A model generated the notes under the pieces. That model did not search any database. It was not told the DNA's origin and was given only the letters and a program-made list of their open reading frames with translations. 64,000 nt of DNA from Shinella fusca (lineage in GTDB: Bacteria > Pseudomonadota > Alphaproteobacteria > Rhizobiales > Rhizobiaceae). Positions 1 through 9,175 of this stretch are shown here, piece by piece (the stretch's first letter is position 1; each line of letters begins with the position of its first letter). The stretch spans positions 17,304 to 81,303 of the forward strand of contig NZ_JACHIK010000018.1 of the NCBI RefSeq assembly GCF_014203155.1, read 5' to 3'. A program made the position numbers and the translations under genes.

Positions 1-136
1 AGGCGAGCATGGCGGGGGTCAGGCGCTCGTAGCGCACGCCCGTGAAAAGAAGGATCCGGGCCGGGCTTTCCGGCCGTGCCGTCCCGCGCCGCGGCATCCG
101 CTCGCGCCATTCCGTCAATCGTACCACGTCTGCCAT
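1..136 (-). CDS. hypothetical protein, 3' end cut by the window
   Basis: The first 45 codons of a minus-strand gene are present and the rest lies outside the window. The start is an ATG (MADVVRLTEWRERM...) preceded by a clear GGAGG Shine-Dalgarno five bases upstream (137-146 region), which decides the start. The visible peptide is basic and then has a hydrophobic stretch (ARILLFTGVRYERL). I cannot assign a family. It faces away from the toxin-antitoxin pair, with about 475 non-coding bases between them. It is too short for a longer-frame filter to catch, but the ribosome binding site and a coherent reading frame to the edge support it. Confidence 0.6.
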   Translation of the reverse strand, partial: MADVVRLTEWRERMPRRGTARPESPARILLFTGVRYERLTPAMLA

Positions 137-470
137 TCTCGCCTCCAAAAGAAGAATCGAGACGGATGAAGCACCTTTACAATCTCACCCTGCCCGTCTC
201 AACGGGCCGGTGCATCCGGTTCCGTCCACCGGATGCGGCATCGGGTATCCTCGTCAACCCTGCCGCATACGGGCGGAAACGGCGATACGGGACCAGAAGT
301 TTCCCTTTCACGGGAATGTGTCTGGTGACCGCCCGGCATCCGGAACATCGCACCTTTCCCCTGCGAGGCGACGGCGCCCGAAAGCGAACCGCCGCGTCCA
401 TGGTGGAATCATAACACGTCCGTCGCAACAGACGAGCCGATCCATGTCCCTAAAACTAGCGACCACCGGG

Positions 471-485
471 TTAACAGGCTGTTAA
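471..485. promoter_or_regulatory. palindrome with an exact CtrA-type box
   Basis: TTAACAG-G-CTGTTAA is a perfect 7-bp-arm inverted repeat that also reads TTAA-N7-TTAA, the established half-site spacing of the cell-cycle regulator CtrA in alphaproteobacteria. Binding is inferred only. The nearest start is the antitoxin gene about 130 bases to the right. Confidence 0.4.
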
Positions 486-578
486 TCTAACCCGAGAGTG
501 CGAAACGGGCCGTTTCCTGCGGAACAGGCGAGCGCACCGCCGGCCCCCGTCCCAGACTTGCTACGCTATCGGAAAGGC

Positions 579-597
579 GTAATATATTTTGTATTAC
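579..597. promoter_or_regulatory. inverted repeat, candidate antitoxin operator
   Basis: GTAATA-N7-TATTAC, a perfect 6-bp inverted repeat in a short AT-rich island, ends 15 bases before the chosen start of the ribbon-helix-helix antitoxin. RHH antitoxins usually repress their own operon through such sites, so this is the likely operator. It probably overlaps the -10 region. Confidence 0.5.
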
Positions 598-612
598 ACA
601 ATGGAGGCGCGG

Positions 613-852
613 ATGGCATCGCTCATGAATTTCCGGGTCGATGACGACCTGAAGGATCGTTTCACCCAAGCGGCCGAAACAAGGCAGCAGACGCAAAGCG
701 AGGCCATGCGGGAAGCGCTGCTGCTCTATGTCAAGCGGGTACGAAACGAGCAATTGCGCGATGCCGCTGAACGCATCCGGCGCCACCGCGAGGATGAAGA
801 GGACATCATGCGCTGGATCGAGGCTCATGGCGTAGGGATCGCGGATGATTGA
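613..852 (+). CDS. ribbon-helix-helix antitoxin (CopG/MazE-like)
   Basis: A 79-residue protein whose N-terminus (MASLMNFRVDDDLKDRF) has the beta-strand plus helix pattern of RHH DNA-binding antitoxins. The charged, helical C-terminus (RIRRHREDEEDIMRWIEAHG) would be the toxin-binding part. I chose ATG 613 because GGAGG lies five bases upstream; ATGs at 589 and 601 are in frame but lack a site. It overlaps the following toxin gene by 8 bases, the usual coupling in type II toxin-antitoxin operons. Expected role: neutralise the MazF-like toxin and repress the operon. Family assignment is by pattern, not by search. Confidence 0.8.
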   Translation: MASLMNFRVDDDLKDRFTQAAETRQQTQSEAMREALLLYVKRVRNEQLRDAAERIRRHREDEEDIMRWIEAHGVGIADD

Positions 853-1186
853 GCGCGGCGCGATATACAGGATGACCGAGCGGGGCGCCTACACGGGCAA
901 GCCCCGTCCGGTGGTCATCATGCAGAACCCCAATATTCGAATGGACAGCATCATCGTGGTTCCGCTGACCTCGAACGACTCGCATGGTGCGCCGATCAGG
1001 ATCGGGATCGACCCGAACGCAGAAAACGGCCTCAGGCGGCATTCATTTGCGATGTGCGACAAGGTGCAGGCGATCCGCAGGGACAGCCTCGTCGAGCCTC
1101 CGGTCGGCAAGTTGTCCGATGCCCTGCTCAGGCAGATACGGGACACGGTCTATGACCTGATCGACGAAGGTGTCGCACTGGATTGA
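845..1186 (+). CDS. MazF/PemK-family endoribonuclease toxin
   Basis: 113 residues, the usual size of PemK/MazF toxins. The N-terminal RGAIYRM strand, the hallmark G-K-PRPVVIMQN loop and strand, and the VVPLTSN strand (about residues 38-44) match the family's SH3-like barrel. These enzymes cut single-stranded mRNA. The C-terminus (LLRQIRDTVYDLID) is the expected helix. Its start lies inside the antitoxin gene (8-base overlap), so translation is coupled. The pair forms a complete type II module with no visible damage. Confidence 0.85.
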   Translation: MIERGAIYRMTERGAYTGKPRPVVIMQNPNIRMDSIIVVPLTSNDSHGAPIRIGIDPNAENGLRRHSFAMCDKVQAIRRDSLVEPPVGKLSDALLRQIRDTVYDLIDEGVALD

Positions 1187-1411
1187 ATCCGCACATCCCC
1201 GGTGAACCCTTTACCCGCCGTTAATCATAAACGCCCTAAGATCGAAACCGGCGGCATGCAATGTGCCGACGCATCGAAATTTAGAGAAAACCCTTTGTTC
1301 CAAGGCACTTGCAAAGAGTGCGCGGCACAACGACAGACAAGCGTTTCCTCTGATTTTCATGAATGACAACAGGATCGCCAAGGGGCCGGCGGTCGGGACG
1401 ACAGGTGTTTC

Positions 1412-2356
1412 GTGGCGGACAGGTTTCGCGAACTGGAGAGACCGCAAGCCGGGCGGCCGAAGGACATCGTGCTGATGGCCACGGTCTCCAGCTTCGAGAG
1501 CCTGCGTTTTCCAAGGAAATCCGACCTCTACCAGTTCGGCGAGCTCTTCGAGCCGCTCTATGCTGCTTCCAGCGACGAGGCGCGCCGGCAGGCCGTCGCC
1601 GCGCTCTCGCGGTGCCCGCAGGTGCCGGAGGAGACGGCCTTCTTCATCGCCTGCCAGCCGATCGATATCGCCGCCATCTTCCTCATGGGCTCGAAAGCCA
1701 TCGCCGACCGGACGCTGCTGCGCGTCCTGCGCGCGGCCGGACCCGACCACGCCCGCGCCATCGGCCGGCGAGAGGATCTTTCCCCCGTCGTCGTCGAGGC
1801 GCTGGTCGGCACGCATCAGGATCAGGCGAGCCGCCGCACCGGCGAGGAGCGCGAGGCCGCCATGCGGGAAGCCGCACGGCTGGAGCGGGAAGAGGCGATC
1901 CGCGACGAATTGCGCGCCCTCGTGCGCGCCGCAACGCCCCCGGTGGAGGCACCCGTCCGCCTGGAACCGGCGACGCCGACCCATCAGGCCCTCCTCGTGC
2001 GCTTCGCGCGCACCGGCGAGGTCGGCATGATCGCCGTCACGCTCGCCGACGCCCTCGCCTCCAGCCAATGGCTGTCCGAGCGCATCCTTCTCGATGTCTC
2101 GGGGCGGCAGCTTGCCGAGACGCTGCTGGCGCTCGCCATGCCGGAGGCCGACGGCCGCTTCCTGCTGGAATGCATCTATCCGCACCTTGCCGGCGGCGGC
2201 GCGGAGGCGCTGCTTGCGGAGCTCGACGCCGAAGACGCGATCCGCCGCGTCGAAAGCTGGCAGCGCGCCGACAGCTATACCAGCGGCGCGCCGAAGGCTG
2301 CCAATGGCGAGGAAACCGCGGCGCCGGGCGAGACCCGCCGCGCCGCCGCCGGCTGA
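1412..2356 (+). CDS. DUF2336-family protein
   Basis: 314 residues starting with GTG (MADRFRELERPQ...). Sequence and length match rhizobial DUF2336 proteins, which consist of HEAT-like helical repeats. Here the repeats span about residues 25-235, with runs such as DEARRQAVAALSRCPQVPEETAFF, followed by an acidic/alanine-rich tail. A highly charged helical segment (EEREAAMREAARLEREEAIRDEL) lies in the middle. Function is unknown; some alphaproteobacterial DUF2336 proteins are linked to cell-cycle or motility control, which I do not claim here. A one-mismatch CtrA-type box (TTTA-N7-TTAA, 1210-1224) lies about 190 bases upstream. The gene stands alone. Confidence 0.75.
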   Translation: MADRFRELERPQAGRPKDIVLMATVSSFESLRFPRKSDLYQFGELFEPLYAASSDEARRQAVAALSRCPQVPEETAFFIACQPIDIAAIFLMGSKAIADRTLLRVLRAAGPDHARAIGRREDLSPVVVEALVGTHQDQASRRTGEEREAAMREAARLEREEAIRDELRALVRAATPPVEAPVRLEPATPTHQALLVRFARTGEVGMIAVTLADALASSQWLSERILLDVSGRQLAETLLALAMPEADGRFLLECIYPHLAGGGAEALLAELDAEDAIRRVESWQRADSYTSGAPKAANGEETAAPGETRRAAAG

Positions 2357-2363
2357 TCCGTCA

Positions 2364-2459
2364 TCAGAGAACCTTCCGCTCCGCACGAAGCGCGGCCAGC
2401 ATGGTCGCGACGAACATTCCCGAAATCAGCAGTGCAAGGGCAGGCAGCACGATAAACAC
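2364..2459 (-). CDS. 31-residue predicted membrane miniprotein
   Basis: A GTG start with GGAGG seven bases upstream opens a 31-codon frame: MFIVLPALALLISGM... followed by VATMLAALRAERKVL and stop. One hydrophobic helix (residues 2-22) and a positively charged tail predict a single-pass inner-membrane peptide with the tail in the cytosol. The strong ribosome binding site and clean hydrophobic-then-basic pattern are the only evidence. It sits convergent to the DUF2336 gene, 7 bases from its stop, and upstream of the DUF1491 gene is on its other side. No family recognised. Confidence 0.5.
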   Translation of the reverse strand: MFIVLPALALLISGMFVATMLAALRAERKVL

Positions 2460-2551
2460 GGGCGTTCCTCCAGGGTGAAGCACAGGCCGTTGCCTGTGTG
2501 TTCGCCTTCTCCCATGCTGCGCAGCACGGCGCTGTTTCCAGCGGAACAGCC

Positions 2552-2923
2552 CTACCGCCGGAAAAACCCGTCGTCCTGCGGCTTCGCCCCGGCGAAATCG
2601 ATGAGCCCGGAGAGATCGTCCGCCTCGATGGAGACCACCCAGAGATCGCCGTCGAAGCGCCGCTCGCGGGCGATGGCCTCGGCGACCGCATCCGCATCCG
2701 CGCGCTCCAGCCGCGTCTCGAAAAGCCGCCTGCCGTCGTCGTCCTCCTCGAAGAAGCTCTGCGGGGCCGGCGCATGGAGGCTTTCCGTGCCGTTGCGGAA
2801 CACCTGCCGCACGAACACCGCCCCCGCCTCCTCCGCCCCTTTCGCCTCCACGGCCGCGAAATCGCCGCGGGCGAACACGCGGCGCATCAGGGCGGAAACG
2901 AAGATATCGGTACGAAGGCGCAT
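2552..2923 (-). CDS. DUF1491-family protein
   Basis: A small alphaproteobacterial family of unknown function. The family start pattern MRLRTDIFVSALMRR and the following FAAVEAKGAEEAGAVFV and PAPQSFF motifs are all present. I placed the start at MRLR to match that pattern. An upstream ATG at 2950 is in frame and cannot be excluded because neither has a clear ribosome binding site. The C-terminus (DDLSGLIDFAGAKPQDDGFFRR) is typical. It lies 43 bases downstream of the chemoreceptor gene on the same strand and may be co-transcribed with it. Confidence 0.75.
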   Translation of the reverse strand: MRLRTDIFVSALMRRVFARGDFAAVEAKGAEEAGAVFVRQVFRNGTESLHAPAPQSFFEEDDDGRRLFETRLERADADAVAEAIARERRFDGDLWVVSIEADDLSGLIDFAGAKPQDDGFFRR

Positions 2924-2966
2924 CACGGCGGCATACACGCCGGCGCGCAAGCCGGCAATGGGCGCG

Positions 2967-4409
2967 CTACACCCTGATCGCCAGCCTCAGCCCGCCCCAG
3001 TGCCGGCCGTCCACGACGATGGGGGCGGAGATGTCCTTCATCAGCACGAACTGCCCGCCGCCCATGTCGCGCCGATAGGTCTGGAGGAGGAAGGGCTCGG
3101 TGTTGCGGCCGGCCGCCAGCCCCACGCGGTCGTTGAAGATACGGCGGTTGCGGCAGTTGGCGGTGTTCCAGGCCGGATCGCCCGGGCGCTGCGGCTCGGA
3201 GAATTTGCGGTTGTGCGTGGGCAGGTAGCCGTTCTCGTCCACGGCGGCGCAGAAGGCGATGCGGTCGTCGGCGGCCACCGCCGGCTCCTGGATCGCCGGC
3301 AGCACGCGGTCGGTGAAATCGACAAAGCGCGTCGTCATCTGCACCGGGTCCGTGCCGGAAACCGGCCGGTACTGCCGGTCGAACAGCGCGTCGAGGCCGA
3401 TCTCGCCGCTACGCACCGCCGCCGAAAACCGGCGGGAGACTTCTGCGGAAAGCTGCTGCACGAGGCGGATATAGGGCGTGTCCGGCGTCTCGATGCCGGC
3501 GCTCGCCGTCGCCTGGATGATGCGCTCGGAGATCGCCACCACCTCGCCGACCTTGCCGGAGGCGCCCTGCAGCACCTCGCTGGAACGGATGATCTCCGCC
3601 GAGGCCGCGCCGATGGAGCGGGCGAATTCGCTGCATTCGCGGTCCACCGCGCCGGTGGTCGCGGCCAGCGTCGAGGCGCTGTCGAGGATCTTCGACATCA
3701 CCGCCTCCACGCCGGAAAACGAGCCCTGCACGCCGGAGGCCGTCGCCTTCACGCCCTCGGCCGAAACGCGCGCCCCCTCGCCCGCCGCCTCCAGCCGGTC
3801 GATGCGCGCACGCAGTTCCTGCAGCGTCTTCTGGATCGAGGCGGTCGTGTTGGAGGTCTCCAGCGAGAGCGCCCGCACCTCCGCCGCCACCACGGCAAAG
3901 CCCTTGCCCGCCTCGCCCGCCCGGGCGGCCTCGATGGCGGCGTTGAGCGCCAGGAGGTTCGTCTGGCGCGCGATGGTGCCGATGGCGTCCGCCAGCCGGC
4001 CGACATCGGCAAGCGCCCCGGAAAAGGCGGAGATCTCCGTGCCGATCTCGTTGGAGGCGGTCACCATGTGGTCGATGGCGGCGATGGAACCGTCGAGACG
4101 CGCCGCCTGCTCGCCCAGCACCGTGCGGGCGCTGGCGGCAAGCTGGTCGGTCTCGCCGAGGGCGCGGGCGATGTCGCCGTTCGCCCCGGCGATCGCCGTT
4201 GCCGATTGCGTCAGCCGCGTGAAGAGGCCGGCATGCTCGCGCGACTGCGCGGCCGTGTCCTGGATGGACCCGGCGATGTCGACGAGGTGCAGGCCGAGGT
4301 CGGAGGCCTCGGCGGCGAGCGCCGCGACGACCGCGCGCAACGCCCCGGCATCGGCCGGTTCGTCCTCCTCAAGCGTATCGGCAGTCTCATGCAGGGCAGC
4401 AGCGGGCAT
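2967..4409 (-). CDS. soluble methyl-accepting chemotaxis protein with C-terminal sensor domain
   Basis: 480 residues with no transmembrane segment, so a cytosolic receptor. The MCP signalling hairpin tip is at about residues 145-182 ([21 protein letters not shown] followed by [15 protein letters not shown]), flanked by alanine-rich coiled coil. The last 160 residues form a separate conserved domain with [24 protein letters not shown] and [16 protein letters not shown] motifs, a likely sensory module placed after the signalling domain. The start is ATG 4409, with GGAGG ten bases upstream. It should couple to CheA/CheW; its ligand is unknown. A cluster of GTCGTA half-sites lies in its upstream gap. 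Confidence 0.9.
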   Translation of the reverse strand: MPAAALHETADTLEEDEPADAGALRAVVAALAAEASDLGLHLVDIAGSIQDTAAQSREHAGLFTRLTQSATAIAGANGDIARALGETDQLAASARTVLGEQAARLDGSIAAIDHMVTASNEIGTEISAFSGALADVGRLADAIGTIARQTNLLALNAAIEAARAGEAGKGFAVVAAEVRALSLETSNTTASIQKTLQELRARIDRLEAAGEGARVSAEGVKATASGVQGSFSGVEAVMSKILDSASTLAATTGAVDRECSEFARSIGAASAEIIRSSEVLQGASGKVGEVVAISERIIQATASAGIETPDTPYIRLVQQLSAEVSRRFSAAVRSGEIGLDALFDRQYRPVSGTDPVQMTTRFVDFTDRVLPAIQEPAVAADDRIAFCAAVDENGYLPTHNRKFSEPQRPGDPAWNTANCRNRRIFNDRVGLAAGRNTEPFLLQTYRRDMGGGQFVLMKDISAPIVVDGRHWGGLRLAIRV

Positions 4410-4491
4410 GGCTCGACGATCCTCCGGTCATCGAAGGATCATCCGGCAGACATGGTTAACGCTTCCTTTAAAAGGCCTGACGCTACGGAAG

Positions 4492-4517
4492 GTCGTAGGC
4501 GTACGACTTTCGTCGTA
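4492..4517. promoter_or_regulatory. three alternating GTCGTA half-sites
   Basis: GTCGTA, TACGAC and GTCGTA follow one another with 4-base spacers, giving two overlapping perfect inverted repeats. The array lies about 85 bases upstream of the chemoreceptor start and is probably an operator for an unknown dimeric regulator. A one-mismatch CtrA-type box (TTAA-N7-TTTA, 4456-4470) lies between it and the gene. Confidence 0.45.
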
Positions 4518-4525
4518 TACAGGGT

Positions 4526-5216
4526 TTACAGTGCGCCGATGTCCTTGAGCTTGTCGAGGACGGCGACATTGGGCTCGCCGGTCACCGGCAGCCGGTAGTG
4601 CTTTTCGAAATGGCGGATCGCCGTGCGCGTCTTCTCGCCGATCAGGCCGTCCACCACGACATCCGCATAGGCGATGTTGCTGAGGCCCTTCTGGATCTTC
4701 ATCACGAGCTCGCTCGGCGCGGGCTTCTCGACGGCGGCGGTGACGCCGGGATCGGTCTCGGCCGCAAGGATCGCCGCGGCGACGGGATCGCCCTCGTCCC
4801 CGGCGGCCTGCTTGGCCGCGGGGCGCTTCTCGATGCTCTGCGTCACCTCGTCGAAGGGGCGCTCGGCGGGCGTCACATCGGCGACGGCGGGAAGGTCGCC
4901 CTCCTCGTCCTGGCGCTCGATGAGGAAGGTCGTCACGTCCTTCGGCTCGGGCTTCGTGGCCGAGAAGCCGAGGGAGTTTCCGGCAGCGCGGGTGCGCAGG
5001 AACGGCGAGGGATGGCCGCCCGGCTGATACCAGAGCGCATTGGCCGCGACGAAGGAGAAGACGACGATGAAGGCGCAGGAGCCCCCCACCACGCTCGGAT
5101 AGCGCGCGGCAAGCCCGCCGAGCGCGACAAGCCCGGCGATAACGACGTTCGGCCGGCGCTGCGGCTGTCCCCGCCCGCCGGAACGGCCCTTGCGGGCCGG
5201 GCCCTTCGGCCCCCGC

Positions 5217-5245
<29 letters not shown>
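4526..5245 (-). CDS. single-pass membrane protein with peptidoglycan-binding domain
   Basis: 239 residues. A very basic cytosolic N-terminus (RRQPERGPKGPARKGR) is followed by one transmembrane helix (about 52-72), an acidic/alanine-rich linker, and a C-terminal PG_binding_1 fold (about 175-235) with the family pattern IQKGLSNIAYADVVVDGLIGEKTRTAIRHFE. Topology places the binding domain in the periplasm. The ATG at 5245 is used because AAGGA lies upstream; it overlaps the kinase gene by 29 bases, implying translational coupling to the kinase. Role inferred: attaches to the cell wall; any link to kinase signalling is only suggested by the overlap. Confidence 0.8.
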
Positions 5246-6776
<1,531 letters not shown>

Positions 6777-7248
6777 CGCGAAACCCTGCCGTTTTTTGTC
6801 TTTTCTGTGCGCTCAAAATCGCATCGGCGACTTAAGGAAACAATAAACGGCGGGGGTGGAAAGCGCGGCAAAAAGGGCCAAAAGTCCCATTTCGGGGCAA
6901 TCCAAGGGTCATTCGTCCGGCGTGGTTAACGGGGCGTAAGCGCCTCATTTTGCGGCATTTTTCTGTTCGTATTAACTTGTGGGGCAAGGCGGCGCCGGCC
7001 CTCCTCCCGGCATTCCGGCGCCTTGGGCACGGTGGCCGCGCCATCATCCTTAACGCGAAACGCTAAAATCCGTCTCAAATGCCTGCAAAGCTGGGAATAG
7101 AGACAATTTTACTCAAAACTGGGCAAAACCCGAGCGATTCCAGCAAAAGGGAATTTCCTTCCGGCCCCTATTCTCGCATCAACGGTTCGCCAAGGACCAA
7201 TCTGCCGAAGGCCGCAAAGAGCCGAGGCGCTAACGAGGATGGCAAGCG
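6777..7248. other. non-coding gap between divergent genes
   Basis: About 470 bases with no supportable gene. It must contain the promoters of the leftward kinase and the rightward DUF5330 gene. A one-mismatch CtrA-type box (TTAA-N7-TAAG, 6926-6940) lies 150 bases upstream of the kinase. Composition is more AT-rich than the flanking genes, especially near 7080-7170. No hairpin strong enough to call an RNA gene was seen. Confidence 0.4.
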
Positions 7249-7668
7249 ATGTGGTTTCTGATCAAGGGAACGTTCTGGTTCTCACTGGTTCTCGTCCTGC
7301 TCCCCTTCCTGAATGCGGAATCCTCCGCGAAGCTGGAAAAGGGGCCGACGGTGGCGATCGGCGATACGTTCAGCGCGGCAAGCGAGGCGATCGAGTATGT
7401 GAGCGCCATCTGCCTGCAGAAGCCGGACGTCTGCGAGAAGGGTGCCGAGACCTTCGTCGCCCTCGGCCACCGGGCCCGTGAAGGCGCCCGCGTCGCCTAC
7501 CAGTTCCTCGACACGCAGTTCGCCGACGAAGAGGCCGCCAAGGCCGGCCCGGGCAAGAAGGAAGCGCTGACCCAGCCGCTTCCGGCCGTCGCCAGCGTCG
7601 ACGCCGACGACGAGGTCATCACCGGCACCATCGCCGTGCCGACCCGCCGTCCCGACCGGAAGGGCTGA
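7249..7668 (+). CDS. DUF5330-family protein, membrane-anchored or exported
   Basis: 139 residues. The N-terminus (MWFLIKGTFWFSLVLVLLPF) is a hydrophobic anchor or signal segment. It is followed by a short conserved region with two cysteines (ICLQKPDVC) and a helical segment (FVALGHRAREGARVAYQFLD), as in rhizobial DUF5330 proteins. The C-terminus is proline- and charge-rich. Function is unknown. It is monocistronic and followed by a clear terminator. Confidence 0.7.
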   Translation: MWFLIKGTFWFSLVLVLLPFLNAESSAKLEKGPTVAIGDTFSAASEAIEYVSAICLQKPDVCEKGAETFVALGHRAREGARVAYQFLDTQFADEEAAKAGPGKKEALTQPLPAVASVDADDEVITGTIAVPTRRPDRKG

Positions 7669-7716
7669 CCCCTCCGGCATTCAAGTTTCTGCCTGCCTCA
7701 CTCGTTGCCCCTGCAA

Positions 7717-7753
7717 CCGCCGCACGGACCCGTTCCCTGCGGCGTTTCTTTTT
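7717..7753 (+). terminator. rho-independent terminator of the DUF5330 gene
   Basis: CGCCGCA-N13-TGCGGCG forms a 7-bp GC stem, followed by GTTTCTTTTTG. It lies about 50 bases past the stop codon and before sufE. Confidence 0.7.
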
Positions 7754-7826
7754 GTCCGGGGCGCTTTTCGGTTCAAATCCCGCGGCCCCTCGCCTATATC
7801 AGGGCCAGAAACTTGGACGGACAGAC

Positions 7827-8246
7827 ATGGCCACGCTGCAGGACATCATCGACGACTTCGCCTTCCTCGAGGACTGGGAGGATCGCTACCGTTACGTCAT
7901 CGAACTCGGCAAGGCGCTGCCGGACCTGCCGGAAGACAAGCGCACGGCGCAGAACAAGGTGCAGGGCTGCGCCAGCCAGGTCTGGCTCGTCAGCCATACC
8001 GAAGGCGGCGCCGACCCGGTGATGACCTTCGAGGGCGATTCGGACGCCCATATCGTGCGCGGCCTCGTCGCCATCGTACTCGCCATCTATTCCGGCCGCC
8101 ATGCCTCGGACATCGCCGCGACCGACGCCATCGACACCTTCAACGAGATCGGCCTCGTCGAACACCTCTCCTCCCAGCGCGCCAACGGCCTGCGCTCGAT
8201 GGTCAAGCGCATCCGCGAAGAAGCGGCGATGACGGTGGCGGCATAA
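7827..8246 (+). CDS. sufE: SufE cysteine desulfurase activator / sulfur acceptor
   Basis: 139 residues, the usual SufE length. SufE accepts persulfide sulfur from the desulfurase SufS and passes it to the SufBCD scaffold for Fe-S cluster assembly in the cytosol. The acceptor Cys48 sits in the family motif KVQGCASQVWL. IDDFAFLEDWEDRYRYVIELG at the N-terminus and GLVEHLSSQRANGLRSMV near the C-terminus are also characteristic. ATG 7827 gives the family N-terminus; the ribosome binding site is weak. No other suf genes are in the window, as is common in rhizobia, where an extra sufE lies apart from the suf operon. Confidence 0.93.
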   Translation: MATLQDIIDDFAFLEDWEDRYRYVIELGKALPDLPEDKRTAQNKVQGCASQVWLVSHTEGGADPVMTFEGDSDAHIVRGLVAIVLAIYSGRHASDIAATDAIDTFNEIGLVEHLSSQRANGLRSMVKRIREEAAMTVAA

Positions 8247-8384
8247 GGCCCCTCCCCAACCCCTCCCCACAAGGGGGAGGGACTTAACGCGCGGCACGCT
8301 CGGCGTTCAAAAATCGAGGGAAAAGGGTGCTGCCAGCCTTTCTCCCCCCTTGTGGGGGAGATGCCGGCAGGCAGAGAGGGTCTT
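8247..8384. repeat. family B intergenic palindromic repeat
   Basis: Full copy between convergent sufE and the DUF6456 gene. The left arm is CCCCTCCCCA... with hairpin CCCCACAAGGGGG and GAGGGACTTA. The right arm is CTTTCTCCCC... TTGTGGGGGAGATGCCGGCAGG and ends in GAGAGGGTCTT. Confidence 0.85.
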
Positions 8385-8389
8385 ACCTC

Positions 8390-9175
8390 TCACCCGCCCA
8401 ACTCCGGCCGATACCCCTCCGCCCCCCAGGCATGCGCCCGGCGGCCCTTCGGCGCCGGCGGGGCATAGTGCCTGGCGAGCGCCATCAGGGCGGCGCGGAG
8501 CATCAGCTTGGCGGAGCGGGCCGGCCACTGGCGTTCGCGCTCCACCGTCTCCAGCCCCTTGGCAAAGCAGCAGACGTCGAGGGCGACGCCGGAAAGCTCC
8601 GGGCCGATCGCCTCGATGGCGCGGGCGACGCGCAGGCGCGCGGCAAGCGCCGTGTCGGTGATCTCGCGCGCCGCACCCGCCTCACCCTTCTGGCGGCCGG
8701 CGATGCGCGGCTCCCAGGACATGGTCGTGCGCGGCTGGAGCCCGCCGCGGGTGAAATCCGCATGCAGCCGCTCGCCAGCGGCGATCGCGCTTTCCGGCAG
8801 GTATGCGCCGCCCGTCTTCTCCTTCAGCCGGGCAAGGGCGGCGAGCGGCGATTCGAGCCGGTTCGCCATTGCCGTCTCCCGCACCCCGTCGCGCAGGACC
8901 GTCACCGGCGCCATGTCGCGATGCTGGCCGGCAAAGGGTGTCTGCGCATCGCAGAGCCGGCGCTTCAGGAAGGCGCGCGCCTCCGCCGTGGCCGCAAGCC
9001 GGCCGTCCCCATGCCGGACGAGGCCGAGGCGCAGCGCCTCGGCCAGGACGCCTTCCGGCAGCGGCATCGTGCGGCCGCCGGCGGCGTGAAGGCCGTCCTC
9101 GCGGACAACGGCCTCGCCCGAGGCAAGGAGGAAGCGCAGGAGCCGCGCCAGCCCGTCCGCCAGCGCCCTATTCAT
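8390..9175 (-). CDS. DUF6456-family protein
   Basis: 261 residues, found in this arrangement in Rhizobiales. The C-terminal part (about 90-245) carries the conserved region with ESPLAALARLKEK, LHADFTRGGLQPRTTMSWEPR and VCCFAKGLETVERERQWPARSAKLMLRAAL. It resembles a phage-terminase or replication-accessory type helical domain, but no function is established. It overlaps the upstream DnaA-domain gene by 8 bases on the same strand, so the two are very likely translated together and may act together on DNA (inference). Confidence 0.75.
   Translation of the reverse strand: MNRALADGLARLLRFLLASGEAVVREDGLHAAGGRTMPLPEGVLAEALRLGLVRHGDGRLAATAEARAFLKRRLCDAQTPFAGQHRDMAPVTVLRDGVRETAMANRLESPLAALARLKEKTGGAYLPESAIAAGERLHADFTRGGLQPRTTMSWEPRIAGRQKGEAGAAREITDTALAARLRVARAIEAIGPELSGVALDVCCFAKGLETVERERQWPARSAKLMLRAALMALARHYAPPAPKGRRAHAWGAEGYRPELGG

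Larger units (their letters stand above)
137..612. other. non-coding gap between divergent units
   Basis: About 475 bases without a convincing gene. Frames here are overlapping, arginine-rich and lack a ribosome binding site. The gap must hold the promoter of the leftward partial gene and of the rightward toxin-antitoxin operon. Two inverted repeats are visible near the right side and are listed separately. Confidence 0.5.

Noticed and set aside
1211..2386. Long minus-strand frame of 391 codons opposite the DUF2336 gene
   Set aside because: High GC creates long open antisense frames; composition is Arg/Gly/Ala-rich with no family pattern, and the opposite strand encodes a recognisable protein.
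2275..2775. 166-codon minus-strand frame covering the DUF1491 region
   Set aside because: Out of frame with DUF1491, which matches its family; this frame is Arg/Ser-rich without a ribosome binding site.
2094..4598. 834-codon plus-strand frame across DUF1491 and the chemoreceptor
   Set aside because: Antisense shadow of two well-supported genes; no motifs.
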